A stretch of DNA of 64,000 nt from Microglena sp. YARC (GCA_022414725.1 CM039462.1:60950595-61014594), one strand, 5' to 3'. Shown: positions 46,424 through 52,910, numbered from the stretch's first letter. Notes: generated by a model not told the origin, from the sequence alone. Translations and numbers: made by a program.

Positions 46424-47516
46424 CGCAGCTGTCCAACTGCTTTGGCCTATACTCTTAACAAGAATGGACCCTCTCCCTCCCCCCCCACACACACACACTC
46501 ACACACACACCCCACACACCGCAGCTGTCCAACTGCTTTGCCTATACTCTTAACAATAATGGACCCCTCCCCTCCCCCCCCCCCCCCCCACACACACACA
46601 CTCACACACACACACCGCATCTGTTCAACTGCTTTGCCTATACTCTGAACAAGAATGGACCCCCCCCCAACACACACACACGCACCACACATCGCAGTGT
46701 CCAACTGCTTTGCCTATACTCTGAACAAGAATGGACCCCCCCCCCCCCCCCCCAACACACACACACCACACATCGCAGCTGTCCAACTGCTTTGCCTATA
46801 CTCTGAACAAGAATGGAGAGGGTTGCTTGAAGTCCAGGAGCTCACCGAGGACGACAAATTCAGACATTTTGTGCTTATACGCATTTCAGCCTGCCCCCGC
46901 CCCACCACCGCCTGTGGGTGCCAAGAGCTGCCCCTTTGCCGACCGCTTTGAAGTGTCTTACAACATTGACAACAACGCCGAGGGACAGTGCCGCACGCTC
47001 CAAACCGTTGAGCAGATGGTGAAGTGGTGTGACTCACTAATCTGGTGCTGGGCCTTCAGTCTTAACATCCTCGGCACGGGCTGTGTCAAGAAAGCAGCGT
47101 ATAACACATTCGCAAACAAAGACGTGCAGTGCTTCTACCGCTACACAGGTGAATCCTCTCTCATCCCCCCCCCGCCTGCGGCAGACGCCGTCACTTGCCC
47201 CGAGGTGGATCGTTTCACGCCCTTGGGGCAGCTCGAGAATAACTATAACATCAAGTGTCGGGAAAATTATGACGTCATCGCCTCTAGGGACTGGTGTGAC
47301 ATGCTCCCGGACTGCTATGCCTTCGCGACCTACACTGGAGGCAAGGGATGTGTGAAGTCCTCCAGTTACAACACATTCCCCTTTGCTGCGAGCGAGTGTT
47401 TCTACAGGTACACCGGCGAACTGGTGGACGGTGGTGACTCCTATCCTCCAAGTTACGAAAAACCTCCAAGTTACGAATATCCTCCAAGTTACGATTATCC
47501 TCCTTACTACTACTAA
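27014..47516 (+). CDS. Gametolysin-like M11 metalloprotease with chitin-binding and PAN-like domains (12 exons)
   Basis: Exons: 27014-27119, 29082-29183, 29794-29921, 31000-31106, 32627-32774, 34900-35092, 36458-36684, 37535-37747, 39681-39784, 42779-42930, 43059-43378, 46779-47516. All introns are GT-AG, every phase agrees, and the total is 2538 bp (845 aa plus stop). Order: signal peptide (1-29, AQ cleavage), propeptide/early M11 region, catalytic motif [11 protein letters not shown] at residues 292-302, the M11 segment [27 protein letters not shown] and the CRY...C end. Then a hevein-like domain (about 494-540; CCSEYGYCG), a Pro linker, three PAN/Apple-like Cys repeats (about 556-632, 651-725, 738-815; GxGCVK...YNTF...CFYRYTGE) and a SYPPSYE-type tail. 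M11 enzymes lyse algal walls using a metal held by (H/Q)ExxHxxGxxH; Gln first is as in Volvox VMPs. Secreted, probably wall-bound through chitin/glycan binding. An alternative exon-10 donor at 42997 would keep a Pro-rich linker (867 aa). Confidence 0.88.
27193..27301 (+). CDS. Second copy of the signal-peptide exon (alternative first exon)
   Basis: It starts ATGATGGGTTCAAATAGC and encodes the same leader ([20 protein letters not shown]) ending PIFGGG at an identical phase-1 donor GGTAAGA. It could replace exon 1 of the M11 gene. A third, decayed copy (27366-27450; [13 protein letters not shown], donor TGTAAGTC) lacks an ATG. Confidence 0.65.
27465..27636 (-). mobile_element. tRNA-like SINE, full-length copy A
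   Basis: In minus orientation it begins TTGTTACAGTCCAGGGGTGG, has an A-box-like GGGCCGAATAGGC, a B-box-like GGGCTCGAACG about 45 bp on, then CTGATGAACTGA, CCTGAGTTCATGC and ends near CGATTGTAATATACC. It aligns over its whole length with 35521-35690. It lies in intron 1 of the M11 gene. Confidence 0.6.
27815..28520. repeat. (CACT)n microsatellite, about 0.7 kb
   Basis: Roughly 170 tetranucleotides with only a few interruptions, in intron 1. Period 4 keeps frames open as THSL repeats; not coding. Confidence 0.97.
28521..29070. repeat. (CCCA)n degenerate repeat to exon 2 acceptor
   Basis: CCCA/CCACC repeats; the last part is duplicated (28926-28960 and 29007-29035, ACACATTACCACCGCCAC) and leads directly to the exon 2 acceptor CCACCGCAG. 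Confidence 0.95.
29190..29793. repeat. Intron 2 of M11 gene: GT/GGGT-rich tracts
   Basis: GTGTGGGT-type repeats flank a TATA-rich centre (29400-29540). A partial copy of the exon 2 donor end (GATATTGAGTTTTTTAGTAA) recurs at 29297-29318. Confidence 0.75.
30190..30999. repeat. 81-bp array carrying exon 4 acceptor and exon start
   Basis: Seven copies of AACAGATCAAGATCTGTGTT then GGCATGCCTCTAAACACACT precede the true exon 4, which starts CAG-ATCAAGATCTGCATTGGC. Starts are near 30235, 30317, 30398, 30479, 30560, 30641 and 30916, so most units are 81 bp. Most keep the AG acceptor and encode IKICVGMP then a stop. Confidence 0.88.
31462..31690 (+). repeat. Two SINE-head fragments in tandem (about 120 bp)
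   Basis: GTTACAGTCCAGGGGGTA, GGACTTGCCCAACCTCAA and GAGGGGATGG occur twice, matching the first half of the SINE at 35521. Confidence 0.65.
31715..32166. repeat. (GATGCTGGTGCT)n hexamer-type microsatellite
   Basis: Long GATGCT/GGTGCT tract in intron 4. It encodes Leu/Met or Ala/Ser runs in different frames; not coding. Confidence 0.95.
32390..32626. repeat. Partial copy of exon 5 with its acceptor
   Basis: CTCCAG followed by GACGCTTGTGGTGGTTGTAA (from 32472) copies the start of exon 5 (CTCCAG-GACGCTCGTCGTGG, 32627) for about 90 bp, without a donor. The unit is about 155 bp. Confidence 0.82.
32890..33595. repeat. Array of exon 5 end plus donor
   Basis: Four copies of the exon 5 3' end (ATCTGTTATGGTGACAAGAT, GACAAAATGGAT then GTAAGT) at about 32907, 33086, 33355 and 33541; the first three keep a GTAAGT donor, the last reads GTTAGG. 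They encode [16 protein letters not shown] further fragment (CATGGACAAATGGATGTAAG) is at 34700. Confidence 0.85.
33600..33725 (-). mobile_element. GTGGTATTAAGGGA retroposon fragment, copy 2
   Basis: In minus orientation: AAGTAATGATAACGCCTGGT, GGGGCGTGGTATTAAGGGAA, then GAGAACGGTCTACCACC. It matches copies at 23575-23690 (-) and 48235-48345 (+). Confidence 0.55.
33805..34075. repeat. GTGTCCCCCGCCCC minisatellite
   Basis: C-rich array with GTGTCCCCCG spaced by C runs, in intron 5. High potential for G-quadruplex on the minus strand. Confidence 0.92.
34286..34490 (+). mobile_element. hAT-type MITE, copy 1 (205 bp, 8-bp TSD)
   Basis: Ends are CAGGGTAATTCAAAG and (inverted) CAGGGTACTTCAAG. The flanks are an exact 8-bp direct repeat ATTGTATT (34278-34285 and 34491-34498). 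CAGGG termini with 8-bp target duplications are diagnostic of hAT-superfamily insertions. No coding capacity. The interior has GCGCTTTT/AAAGCGC repeats. Confidence 0.88.
34500..34566. repeat. GTAGTTCT 9-bp minisatellite
   Basis: About seven units of TCTGTAGTTC. Confidence 0.9.
34796..34899. repeat. Copy of exon 6 acceptor and start
   Basis: GTCAG followed by GTTATGGAGGTTACCACGGA (34798) repeats the exon 6 start (TCAG-GTTATGGAGGTTACCATGA, 34900), including GATGCNANTGGCATC. Confidence 0.8.
35110..35455. repeat. Copies of exon 6 end
   Basis: Two or three partial copies of the last 100 bp of exon 6 (GCCTGGGATCTGGTGGTAGC, GGCAGATTATAGTCCCACAG, GTGACAGGAGCTGGGCAGCC); the first keeps GGTGAGTTTCAATACACTGC as at the true donor. 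Confidence 0.82.
35521..35690 (+). mobile_element. tRNA-like SINE, full-length copy B
   Basis: Starts TTGTTACAGTCCAGAGGTAG, A-box-like GTAGGCCAAGTAGGC, B-box-like GGGGTTCAAAC (35579), then CTGATGAACTGAGTCCCAAA, CCTGAGTTCATGCTACAGTG and CTACGATTATGATATG. It matches 27465-27636 (inverted). Head fragments are scattered at 31462, 31583, 47606, 47843, 49853, 51440, 52090, 52848, 52998 and 62852. Confidence 0.62.
35720..36457. repeat. Array of exon 7 acceptor plus exon start (about 110 bp units)
   Basis: Seven units each carry TTCCCACCACAGGAACCTCC, then TTCGACCNATCNCTNGGAAA and CCAACCACCACCTG; the last is the true exon 7 at 36458. Most keep the acceptor AG and a frame like [17 protein letters not shown]. 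One unit has CACATGAACC (acceptor lost). Confidence 0.9.
36925..37530. repeat. Chimaeric copies of exon 7 end and exon 8 start with (CCA)n
   Basis: At 36975-37033 the end of exon 7 is copied (TGACACTTGCTGG, GAGTATGGCGATTATTCTAC). At 37142-37210 and 37371-37440 the start of exon 8 (ACAG-GGCTAC/TGGAGAT, GCTGTGGAGAATTACCGTCT) is fused directly to the end of exon 7 (GAATATAGTGATTATTC). (CCA)n tracts separate them. Confidence 0.85.
37755..38110. repeat. Array of exon 8 end plus donor
   Basis: Repeated ACTGGATCGTCAACCG, ATGAATCTGTACTTCAGCAT and GAGGATGCACGTAAGTGTGA in about five units, copying the last 70 bp of exon 8 and its GTAAGT donor. Confidence 0.88.
38118..38352. repeat. TTGGCAGCC/TTGGCAGTCTCAGGC minisatellite
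   Basis: (CAG)n followed by 9/24-bp units, Ala-rich in translation; within intron 8, not coding. Confidence 0.93.
38690..39300. repeat. Two short tandem arrays in intron 8
   Basis: About 40-bp units with GCCTGCCTTAAATATAANGG (38700-38815), and about 110-bp units with ATCGGCATGAAGCTAAGAGA, GTCTGCCACAATCGATTGCG and CATAATGTACCCTTTCAAGC (38990-39290). Confidence 0.82.
39305..39680. repeat. 41-bp array ending at exon 9 acceptor
   Basis: Nine units of CAACTGACCATGATCAATGC then TCACTGTATGTTTGTGCGGT; the last unit reads TCATCACCAATGCCCACTGT and GTTTGCACAG, which is the exon 9 acceptor. Confidence 0.9.
39785..40800. repeat. Array of exon 9 end plus donor
   Basis: Six or so copies of TAGATGAGCGAGCAAGCAAT, GAAAANGGAGATATGTGAGT and TTATACTGTCCATTNCATNA follow the true donor at 39785. 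One copy is split by an insertion (40204-40537). Confidence 0.88.
40204..40537 (-). mobile_element. GGTCGGCCC-ended repeat element, copy 3 (about 334 bp)
   Basis: Its ends TAGGAGGGTTCCTTGGCGGG and CTTTGGGCCGACC split an exon 9 donor repeat: the sister unit at 40621-40640 reads GCAATGAAAACGGGGATATG without interruption. That comparison fixes the ends to within a few bases. Copies 1 and 2 are at 6022-6700 and 7085-8285. Non-coding. Confidence 0.72.
40801..41050. repeat. 32-bp tandem repeat, 7-8 units
   Basis: Units: ATCATTTTATACTGTCTGTT then CCTAGTTCCGGT, nearly perfect. Confidence 0.95.
41140..41205 (-). mobile_element. Retroposon end: CTAGTnnGGTAGCCTGTGTGGCC (copy 1)
   Basis: TATATATCTATACTAGT is followed by TGGGTAGCCTGTGTGGCCG. 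Copies at 53832 and 61118 have (TATG)n before the same junction, so in minus orientation this is a retroposon with a microsatellite tail. Confidence 0.5.
41380..41574 (-). mobile_element. hAT-type MITE, copy 2 (195 bp, 8-bp TSD)
   Basis: Inverted relative to 34286-34490; ends CAAGGTACTTCAAA and (inverted) CAGGTTAATTCAAAG. It is flanked by an exact AAACACAC direct repeat (41372-41379 and 41575-41582). Confidence 0.87.
41640..42118. repeat. 33-bp repeat (CCGTGGCATCATGAAAAATTG...), about 14 units
   Basis: Units of CCGTGGCATCATGAAAAATT then GAAATTGAAATTG. Period 33 keeps a [11 protein letters not shown] frame open; not a gene. Confidence 0.93.
42120..42370 (+). repeat. Dispersed repeat with NNGTGCGCATGCGTGA block
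   Basis: GTGCGCATGCGTGAGATGAA, TGGTGGCAACACTCGTAGG and upstream sequence resemble 61805-61960, which is also near a tetranucleotide tract. Confidence 0.5.
42405..42518. repeat. (GATA)n microsatellite
   Basis: About 28 tetranucleotides. Confidence 0.97.
42584..42778. repeat. Duplicated exon 10 acceptor around a dispersed repeat
   Basis: TTTCTTTGCTGCAGCCATTT occurs at about 42587 and again at the true exon 10 acceptor (42778). Between them is a copy of the GGGGAGCTNCCTAGAAGCTG dispersed repeat (42670-42716). Confidence 0.75.
43384..43565. repeat. About 60-bp repeat ACACACCTCACACTNCATTT
   Basis: Three units with AACTCACCACCTGCNCCCAC in intron 11. Confidence 0.85.
43570..45540. repeat. About 155-160-bp array, 13 units, in intron 11
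   Basis: Units contain CACACCTGCTTAACTGCTTC, ACGCAAGCCCATTAGTTCCT, GGCAGCCTGTTACCCTGAAC and a variable C-rich tract. The part CCTGTCCAACTGCTTCCCC resembles the exon 12 start (CTGTCCAACTGCTTTGCC), so this array seems to be an older derivative of the same splice-site region. Confidence 0.9.
45541..46778. repeat. Array of exon 12 acceptor plus exon start, 12-14 copies
   Basis: Each unit (80-110 bp) has CACCGCAGCTGTCCAACTGC, TTTGCCTATACTCTGAACAA, GAATGGACC, a C run and a (CA)n run. Starts near 45660, 45760, 45864, 45958, 46041, 46134, 46228, 46318, 46426, 46519, 46618 and 46695; the last, at 46779, is the real exon. Most keep CAG and the frame [13 protein letters not shown]. Confidence 0.93.
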
Positions 47517-48224
47517 ACACGTCCATGCATGGAGTCGTGGATATATACTCAATAGAGTTTTAGGAATTAAGTATCCCAGTGGTGAGTATGATAAACAGTA
47601 GCTTGTTACAGTCCGGGGGTAGCCTATATGGCTACCCCTGAACTGTAACAAACACATGCATATATATACATATATATATATATATTCCCTGTGGGGGGCT
47701 GCGCCCAAGAGTCCATGCAAGTTGCTCAACCCAATGCACTTGCTGTCTGAGTCTCTGTGGGGGGCTGCGCTCAAGATCCAATGCAAGTTTCTCAACCCAA
47801 TGCACTCGCTGTCTGAGGAGCACTCCACTGCCATGTGTGTATGTTACAGTCTAGGGGTTGGCCAAATAGGCTAAAGGTCCATGGCCGATGCGTCGAAGAG
47901 GTACAAGCAAACAGTACCGCTTGAAGTGGACACCGTGGGCTTAAATAGGCAACCCTCAATATGATGGCAAGCCTCAGTCTGCTGAAGTAGAAAGTTTCAT
48001 TCATGGTGCGTTGACAACTGGCAGCAAGTGTACTGCCTGGCACTGTTGATAGTCCGGCGTCCATTGACGACTGGCAGCAAGTGTACTGCCTGGCACATTG
48101 ATAGCCTGGCGTGCCTACCTGGCGCTGTTGCTAGCCTGGCGTGCCTGCCTGGCGCTGTTGATAGCCTATATACATCCCTACAATAATATAAGCCTGAAAT
48201 ATAAGCTTGGAAGAAGGCTGGCTG
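47517..48224. other. 3' flank of M11 gene: SINE heads, TA tract, short repeats
   Basis: It holds SINE-head pieces at 47606-47650 (folding back on itself: GGGGGTAGCC...GGCTACCCC) and 47843-47880, a (TA)n tract (47658-47685), and two copies of TGTGGGGGGCTGCGCNCAAG / ATGCAAGTTNCTCAACCC (47690-47820), related to the array at 52310. No clear polyadenylation signal was identified. CTGGCAGCAAGTGTACTGCC repeats at 48015-48160. Confidence 0.6.
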
Positions 48225-48234
48225 TGTTGTTTGT

Positions 48235-48345
48235 AAGCTTGTTAGGAAAAGTAATGATGACGCCTGGTAGGACGTGGTATTAAGGGAGCCCTGTCTTACG
48301 CCAGTAGGGAACGAGCTGCTACTTTACCTGGACTAAGCTAACATG
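48235..48345 (+). mobile_element. GTGGTATTAAGGGA retroposon fragment, copy 3
   Basis: AATGATGACGCCTGGTAGGA, CGTGGTATTAAGGGAGCCCT and GAGCTGCTACTTTACCTGGA; about 85% like the inverted copy at 23575-23690. Confidence 0.6.
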
Positions 48346-48558
48346 GCAGTTAATATCGACCACACATACTAAAGCGCACTTGTAGGGATTAGTACCCCGC
48401 CCCTTCATCATTTCAACAAGCTTTACTATTCTGCCATTTGTCAGGATTGGATTGGATTTTTCAATGTTTCCAGCCGCCTGGAAGGAGGCTGGTTCTTTTG
48501 ATAAAATGAATAACAAATGAAAAAAATGAAAAGAAAAAAGTGATTTGTTCGAGTTTAC

Positions 48559-48887
48559 AATTTCTGGTAGTTACTTTTTTTACTGCCGAAGACGGCGAGC
48601 AGCCAAATTGCTGGCTGAAGCTATGTAACCAAGTCCAAGTTCAAGTTCTTTTGAGACACTCATACACTGCCACAACTTTCCCTTGTTACCTTGGATCGTA
48701 TCGGATTGGTACATATTTTCAGCCGAGTTGAACTTGAATTTTAAACGTTACATGGCTACAGGTCTACAGGTTTGTCATACCCTGCAATATGTTGACTTGA
48801 ACTTGGACTTGGTTACATAGCTTCAGCCAGCAATTGGGCTGCTCACCGTCATCGGAAGGAAAAAAACAAATTATTACCAGGAAAATG
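48559..48887. mobile_element. Foldback element, about 95-bp inverted arms
   Basis: GCTGGCTGAAGCTATGTAAC and CAAGTCCAAGTTCAAGTTC (48610-48655) are mirrored at 48800-48840; similarity extends outwards through GAAGACGGCGAGC / GCTCACCGTCATC to the TTCTGGTA / TACCAGGAA ends. The loop is about 140 bp. Non-coding MITE-like structure. Confidence 0.72.
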
Positions 48888-49119
48888 TAAACGCGAACAC
48901 TTGCGCAAACACATCATTTTTCATCCCCCCCCCTCCTGCAATATGTTAACACGACTGTCCCTCCCTCTCCTCTTCATGGATCCCTTGGCAACCCAAGTTC
49001 ATAGTCGCTCCACATTTGTGTGGCTGCCCGATGTAGACAGATGTGGCGATCCGCAAGCACATTCAGATCAGCATCATATCCTCCACCAACGTACCTACAG
49101 TAGGAATGCAGTCATTAGA

Positions 49120-49785
49120 GGGTAGATCAGCAACAAGTCAAGCCAGGTCAAGCCAAGCTACGACAAGCCAAGTCTGGTCAAGCCAATGCAGTCATGAGAG
49201 GGTAGATCAGCAACAAGTCAAGCCAGGACAAGCCAAGCCAAGTCAAGTCTGGTCAAGCCAATGCAGTCATGAGAGGGGAAATCAGCAACAAGCCAAGCCA
49301 CGACAAGCCAAGCCAGGACAAACCAAGTCTGGCCAAGCCAATGCAGTCATGATAGGGTAGATCAGCAACAAGCCAAGCCAGAACAAGCCAAGCCAGGCCA
49401 AGCCAAGCCAGGCCAAGCCAAGTCTGGTCAAGCCAATGCAGTCATGAAAGGGGAAATCAGCAAAATCCAAGCCACGACAAGCCAAGCCAGGCCAAGCCAA
49501 GTCTGGTCAAGCCAATGCAGTCATGAGAGGGGAAATCAGCAAAAAGCCAAGCCACGACAAGCCAAGCCAGGACAAGCCAAGTCTGGTCAAGCCAATGCAG
49601 TCATGATAGGGTAGATCAGCAACAAGCCAAGCCAGGCCAAGCCAAGCCAAGCCAAGCCAAGTCTGGTCAAGCCAATGCAGTCATGAGAGGGTAGATCAGC
49701 AACAAGTCAAGCCAGGAGAAGCCAAGCCAGGACAAGCCAAGTCTGGTCAAGCCAATGCAGTCATGAGAGGGGAAATCAGATAATA
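49120..49785. repeat. 60-66-bp minisatellite (AAGCCAATGCAGTCATGAGA)
   Basis: Units: AAGTCTGGTCAAGCCAATGC, AGTCATGAGAGGGTAGATCA, GCAACAAGCCAAGCCAGGAC. About 10 units. Confidence 0.93.
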
Positions 49786-49964
49786 TTTTGTGTTGATCAG
49801 TTAACATTTACTTCTCTTCTAGTGTGCTACCATGTTGTATGTACCGTATCTTATGGTCCAGGGTTAGCCAAACAGGCGCAAGGACTTGCCCAACCTCAGA
49901 CATCATATTATAAAATATTGTGCTCTTCACCTGTCTGAAGCACCCTATTGCATTGCTTATCTGG

Positions 49965-50150
49965 CCACTAACTAACTAACCAACTAACCAACCAACCAAC
50001 AACCAACCAACTAATTTACTAACTACCGAACTAAATAACTAAATAACTAGCGCACCATATTGCAAAGCTTACCCGGCCACTCACTCACTTACTAACTAAC
50101 AAGCTAACTAACTAAAGAACTAACTAACTAACTAACTAATTAAAGCCCCA
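49965..50150. repeat. (TAAC)n tracts with HDAC-donor-like fragments
   Basis: AACTAACTAACC tracts next to short pieces GCTTACCCGGCCAC (50068) and GCTTATCTGGCCAC (49955) that match the exon-end/donor sequence of the HDAC-like exon, minus strand. Confidence 0.75.
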
Positions 50151-50900
50151 TACTGTAGGCTTGTTCAAAAGTCTTTGGATTTTTCAAAACAATAAATCAG
50201 GCTAGTACCATTCTTGAACCCCACGTGTACTATCCAGTATGAGTGCTTGTGTGATGAATTGTTTTATGCATGCCCCATCATATTGTAAGAAGCCTTGACA
50301 AGGAAGATGTAAAGCAGTTGGTGATTTTTTTCCATTGGGCTGGTCCATGGGTGTTTGGGGCATGCCACAAGTCCCTTATAGTACAAAATGCACCCCCTCC
50401 CCAAATTCCCTCTTGCATGCATGGATGTAAATAGAAGTCCAGGCTACATAACATTGTGTGGTACTCAGATGTCGGTGTGTGCTGTGGGCACACATGCTCA
50501 CTTGGATGACCCTAGTCCCTATTCCCTAGCACCCTACATGCGCACTTGGTACCTTGCATGGAACCCTATACCCAAGAGACAATTCAGATTTGAAAGGGTG
50601 TCTCGAGTGCATGCAATATGAGTCTAGTACACAAACCATGTGGGAAAGACTTGAATCCCACCGAGTTACAACATGCTCGCGGGGACTCGAAAGCAGCGAA
50701 ATGCAAAAACGGCCGAAGCCGCGTGGTATAGATCACAGATAAAAACTCGCTCGCCGGACCTGGCTCGGGTATCAGAGAAAGATGAAGTGGAGTGCAGTAA
50801 GTTGGCGACCTGAATTCCTCTAATAGCGAAGTGTGGAAGGCGAAAGGTACGGAAAAGCTTGATAGGTATATTAATTTTCGGCAGCATTGGGACTTTTGAG
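50151..50900. other. No recognisable feature
   Basis: No exon, repeat or RNA gene could be supported here. Confidence 0.3.
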
Positions 50901-50927
50901 CAAGCCTTCTGCATAGCTTACCCGGCC

Positions 50928-50960
<33 letters not shown>

Positions 50961-50994
50961 TTAACCAACTAAAGCCCCCTATTGCATAGCTTAC

Positions 50995-51088
50995 CCGGCC
51001 ACTGGGATACACTCTGCAAGACAGGAATCTAGCACCACCAGCTCTCTTCGCAATAGGCCATCATCACTGATCCAGAGAGACCCAAGCG
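50995..51088 (-). pseudogene. Second, diverged copy of the HDAC-like exon
   Basis: The minus strand encodes LGSLWISDDGLLRRELVVLD then SCLAECIPVAG and the same phase-2 donor GGGTAAG. It lacks a clear acceptor and has substitutions (G to C before IPVAG). It is either a decayed duplicate or an alternative exon of the gene whose better copy is at 51196-51292. Confidence 0.5.
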
Positions 51089-51195
51089 CCAATGATTTGT
51101 TTCATGAAATAACAAAATATGCGGTTATGTTATTGGACAGCCCTCTTCATCAGAGAAAAGCCTCATAATACATACATACATAATGCATATCTTAC

Positions 51196-51292
51196 CCGGC
51201 CACTGGGATACCCTCTGCAAGGCAGGTATCTAGCACCATCAGCTCCCTTCGCATAAGGCCGTCATCACTGATATTGAGGCGCCCAAGCTGGT
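51196..51292 (-). CDS. Exon of a histone-deacetylase-family protein (partial gene)
   Basis: On the minus strand, after acceptor TGCTAG (51293) the exon encodes DQLGRLNISDDGLMRRELMV, LDTCLAEGIPVAG and ends at a phase-2 donor GG-GTAAGAT. In HDAC-like deacetylases of bacteria and algae (including class IV), the run D-x-LGRL-x-(L/I)-(S/T)-D-x-GL-x-RR-(D/E)-x-(M/L)-VLD-x-C follows the metal-binding Asp region and leads to IPVA-x-x-GGGY. The match is good, but only this exon was found; exons with the catalytic His/Asp and the GGGY end were not recognised in the flanks. Fragments of the exon end plus donor recur at 50986, 50917, 50068 and 49955. Confidence 0.6.
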
Positions 51293-51299
51293 CTAGCAC

Positions 51300-51515
51300 A
51301 TGCTGCATGCATGGAAGATGTGGCAAACTATGAGTGGGAATGTTGTTGCATTCCAGGGTGGCCATTATGGCAATTCAATGGCATCAAGTCAATTCAATAG
51401 CACAAATGGAAGATGTGGCAATATATGAGTATGCATGTTGTTACAGTCCAGGGTAGCCACTACAGCAATTCAATGGCATCAAGTCAATTCAATAGCACAA
51501 ATGGAGGATGTGGCA
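51300..51515. repeat. Short tandem repeat AATTCAATGGCATCAAGTCA
   Basis: A block of about 100 bp (GTCAATTCAATAGCACAAAT, GGAAGATGTGGCAA) occurs two to three times, with a SINE-head piece (51440). Confidence 0.7.
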
Positions 51516-51527
51516 ATAATAATGATT

Positions 51528-51552
51528 ATAATAATAATAAATAATGATAACA

Positions 51553-51594
<42 letters not shown>

Positions 51595-51717
51595 TATTAT
51601 TATTATAATAATAATACAAGAAACACTAATAGAAATAATAATTATAATGATAATAATGAAGAAACCATCTGATAATGATAATGATGATACTAATACTAAT
51701 ATACAACTGAATGCTAT

Positions 51718-51779
<62 letters not shown>

Positions 51780-52085
51780 ATGTAAATATAATATACATCA
51801 ATAATTACTAATACTACTATATGTACAATTATATCCTTATATACTATAATATAATATCATATATTATACAATATACTTATATAATATACTTATATAATAT
51901 ACAATATAACATACAAATATAATATAATATAATAATATAACAATACAACATATAATGTAATATATAATGGAATATATACTATACTAATATAATATTATAT
52001 ACTAAATATATAAGGATATAAATATAAAAAATACAAATAATACAGAATAATACTATATATAACTAATACTAATATTAATATAATA
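51528..52085. repeat. AT-rich microsatellites: (AAT)n, (TAC)n, TATA tracts
   Basis: (ATA)n at 51555-51600, (TAC)n at 51718-51778, then 300 bp of ATATAATATAC sequence. No gene. Confidence 0.92.
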
Positions 52086-52309
52086 TGTTGTTACAGTACA
52101 GGGTTGGTCAAATGCAACAGAAACAAAATACTATAAGCAGTACATGACAAGGCTAAGTGCTTTTTTGTTTTTTTATTCTACACTATAAGCAGGCCATGCC
52201 AAGGCTAAGTGCTTTTTATTTTTAGCTCCTCATCATAATCTAGAATATATATGGATAATAAAAGGTTTGGCAAGTCCTTAACTCCCTACAGTCTTACTGG
52301 CCACCCCAT
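52086..52309. repeat. Repeat AAGGCTAAGTGCTTTTT and SINE-head fragment
   Basis: CTATAAGCAG(T/G)(A/C)CATGNCAAGG then CTAAGTGCTTTTT occurs twice (52130-52225). Confidence 0.6.
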
Positions 52310-52805
52310 AACTGTGGCAGACATCTGTGGGGGGCTGCGCCTAAGAGTCCTTGTGGGGGGCTATGCCCATGAGTCCATGCAAGTTGCTCAATCCTGCCTT
52401 TTACTCCCTTCAGCCCTACTGGCCACCCCAAGACTGTGGCAGGCATCTGTGGGGGGCTGCACCCAAGAGTCCTTGTGGGGGGCTATGCCCATGAGTCCAT
52501 GCAAGTTGCTCAATCCTGCCTTTTACTCCCTTCAGCCCTACTGGCCACCCCAAGACTGTGGCAGGCATCTGTGGGGGGCTGCACCCAAGAGTCCTTGTGG
52601 GGGGCTATGCCCATGAGTCCATGCAATTTGCTCAATCCTGCCCTTTACTCCCTTCAGCCTTACTGGCCACCCCATGACTGTGGCAGGCATCTGTGGGGGG
52701 CTGCACCCAAGAGTCCTTGTGGGGGGCTATGCCCATGAGTCCATGCAATTTGCTCAATCCTGCCCTTTACTCCCTTCAGCCCTACTGGCTACCCGATGAC
52801 TGTGG
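52310..52805. repeat. 119-bp tandem repeat, 4 units
   Basis: Units: TGTGGCAGGCATCTGTGGGG, GGGCTATGCCCATGAGTCCA, TTTACTCCCTTCAGCCCTAC. Related to 47690-47820. Confidence 0.93.
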
Positions 52806-52910
52806 CAGACATGTATGTACAGATTGAGGGACCTTCCCAAAATATTCCAGTCCAGGGTAGCCAAACAGATTGACCGCGACTATTTAACTGAAGGCCAGTT
52901 GGCTTGGGAA

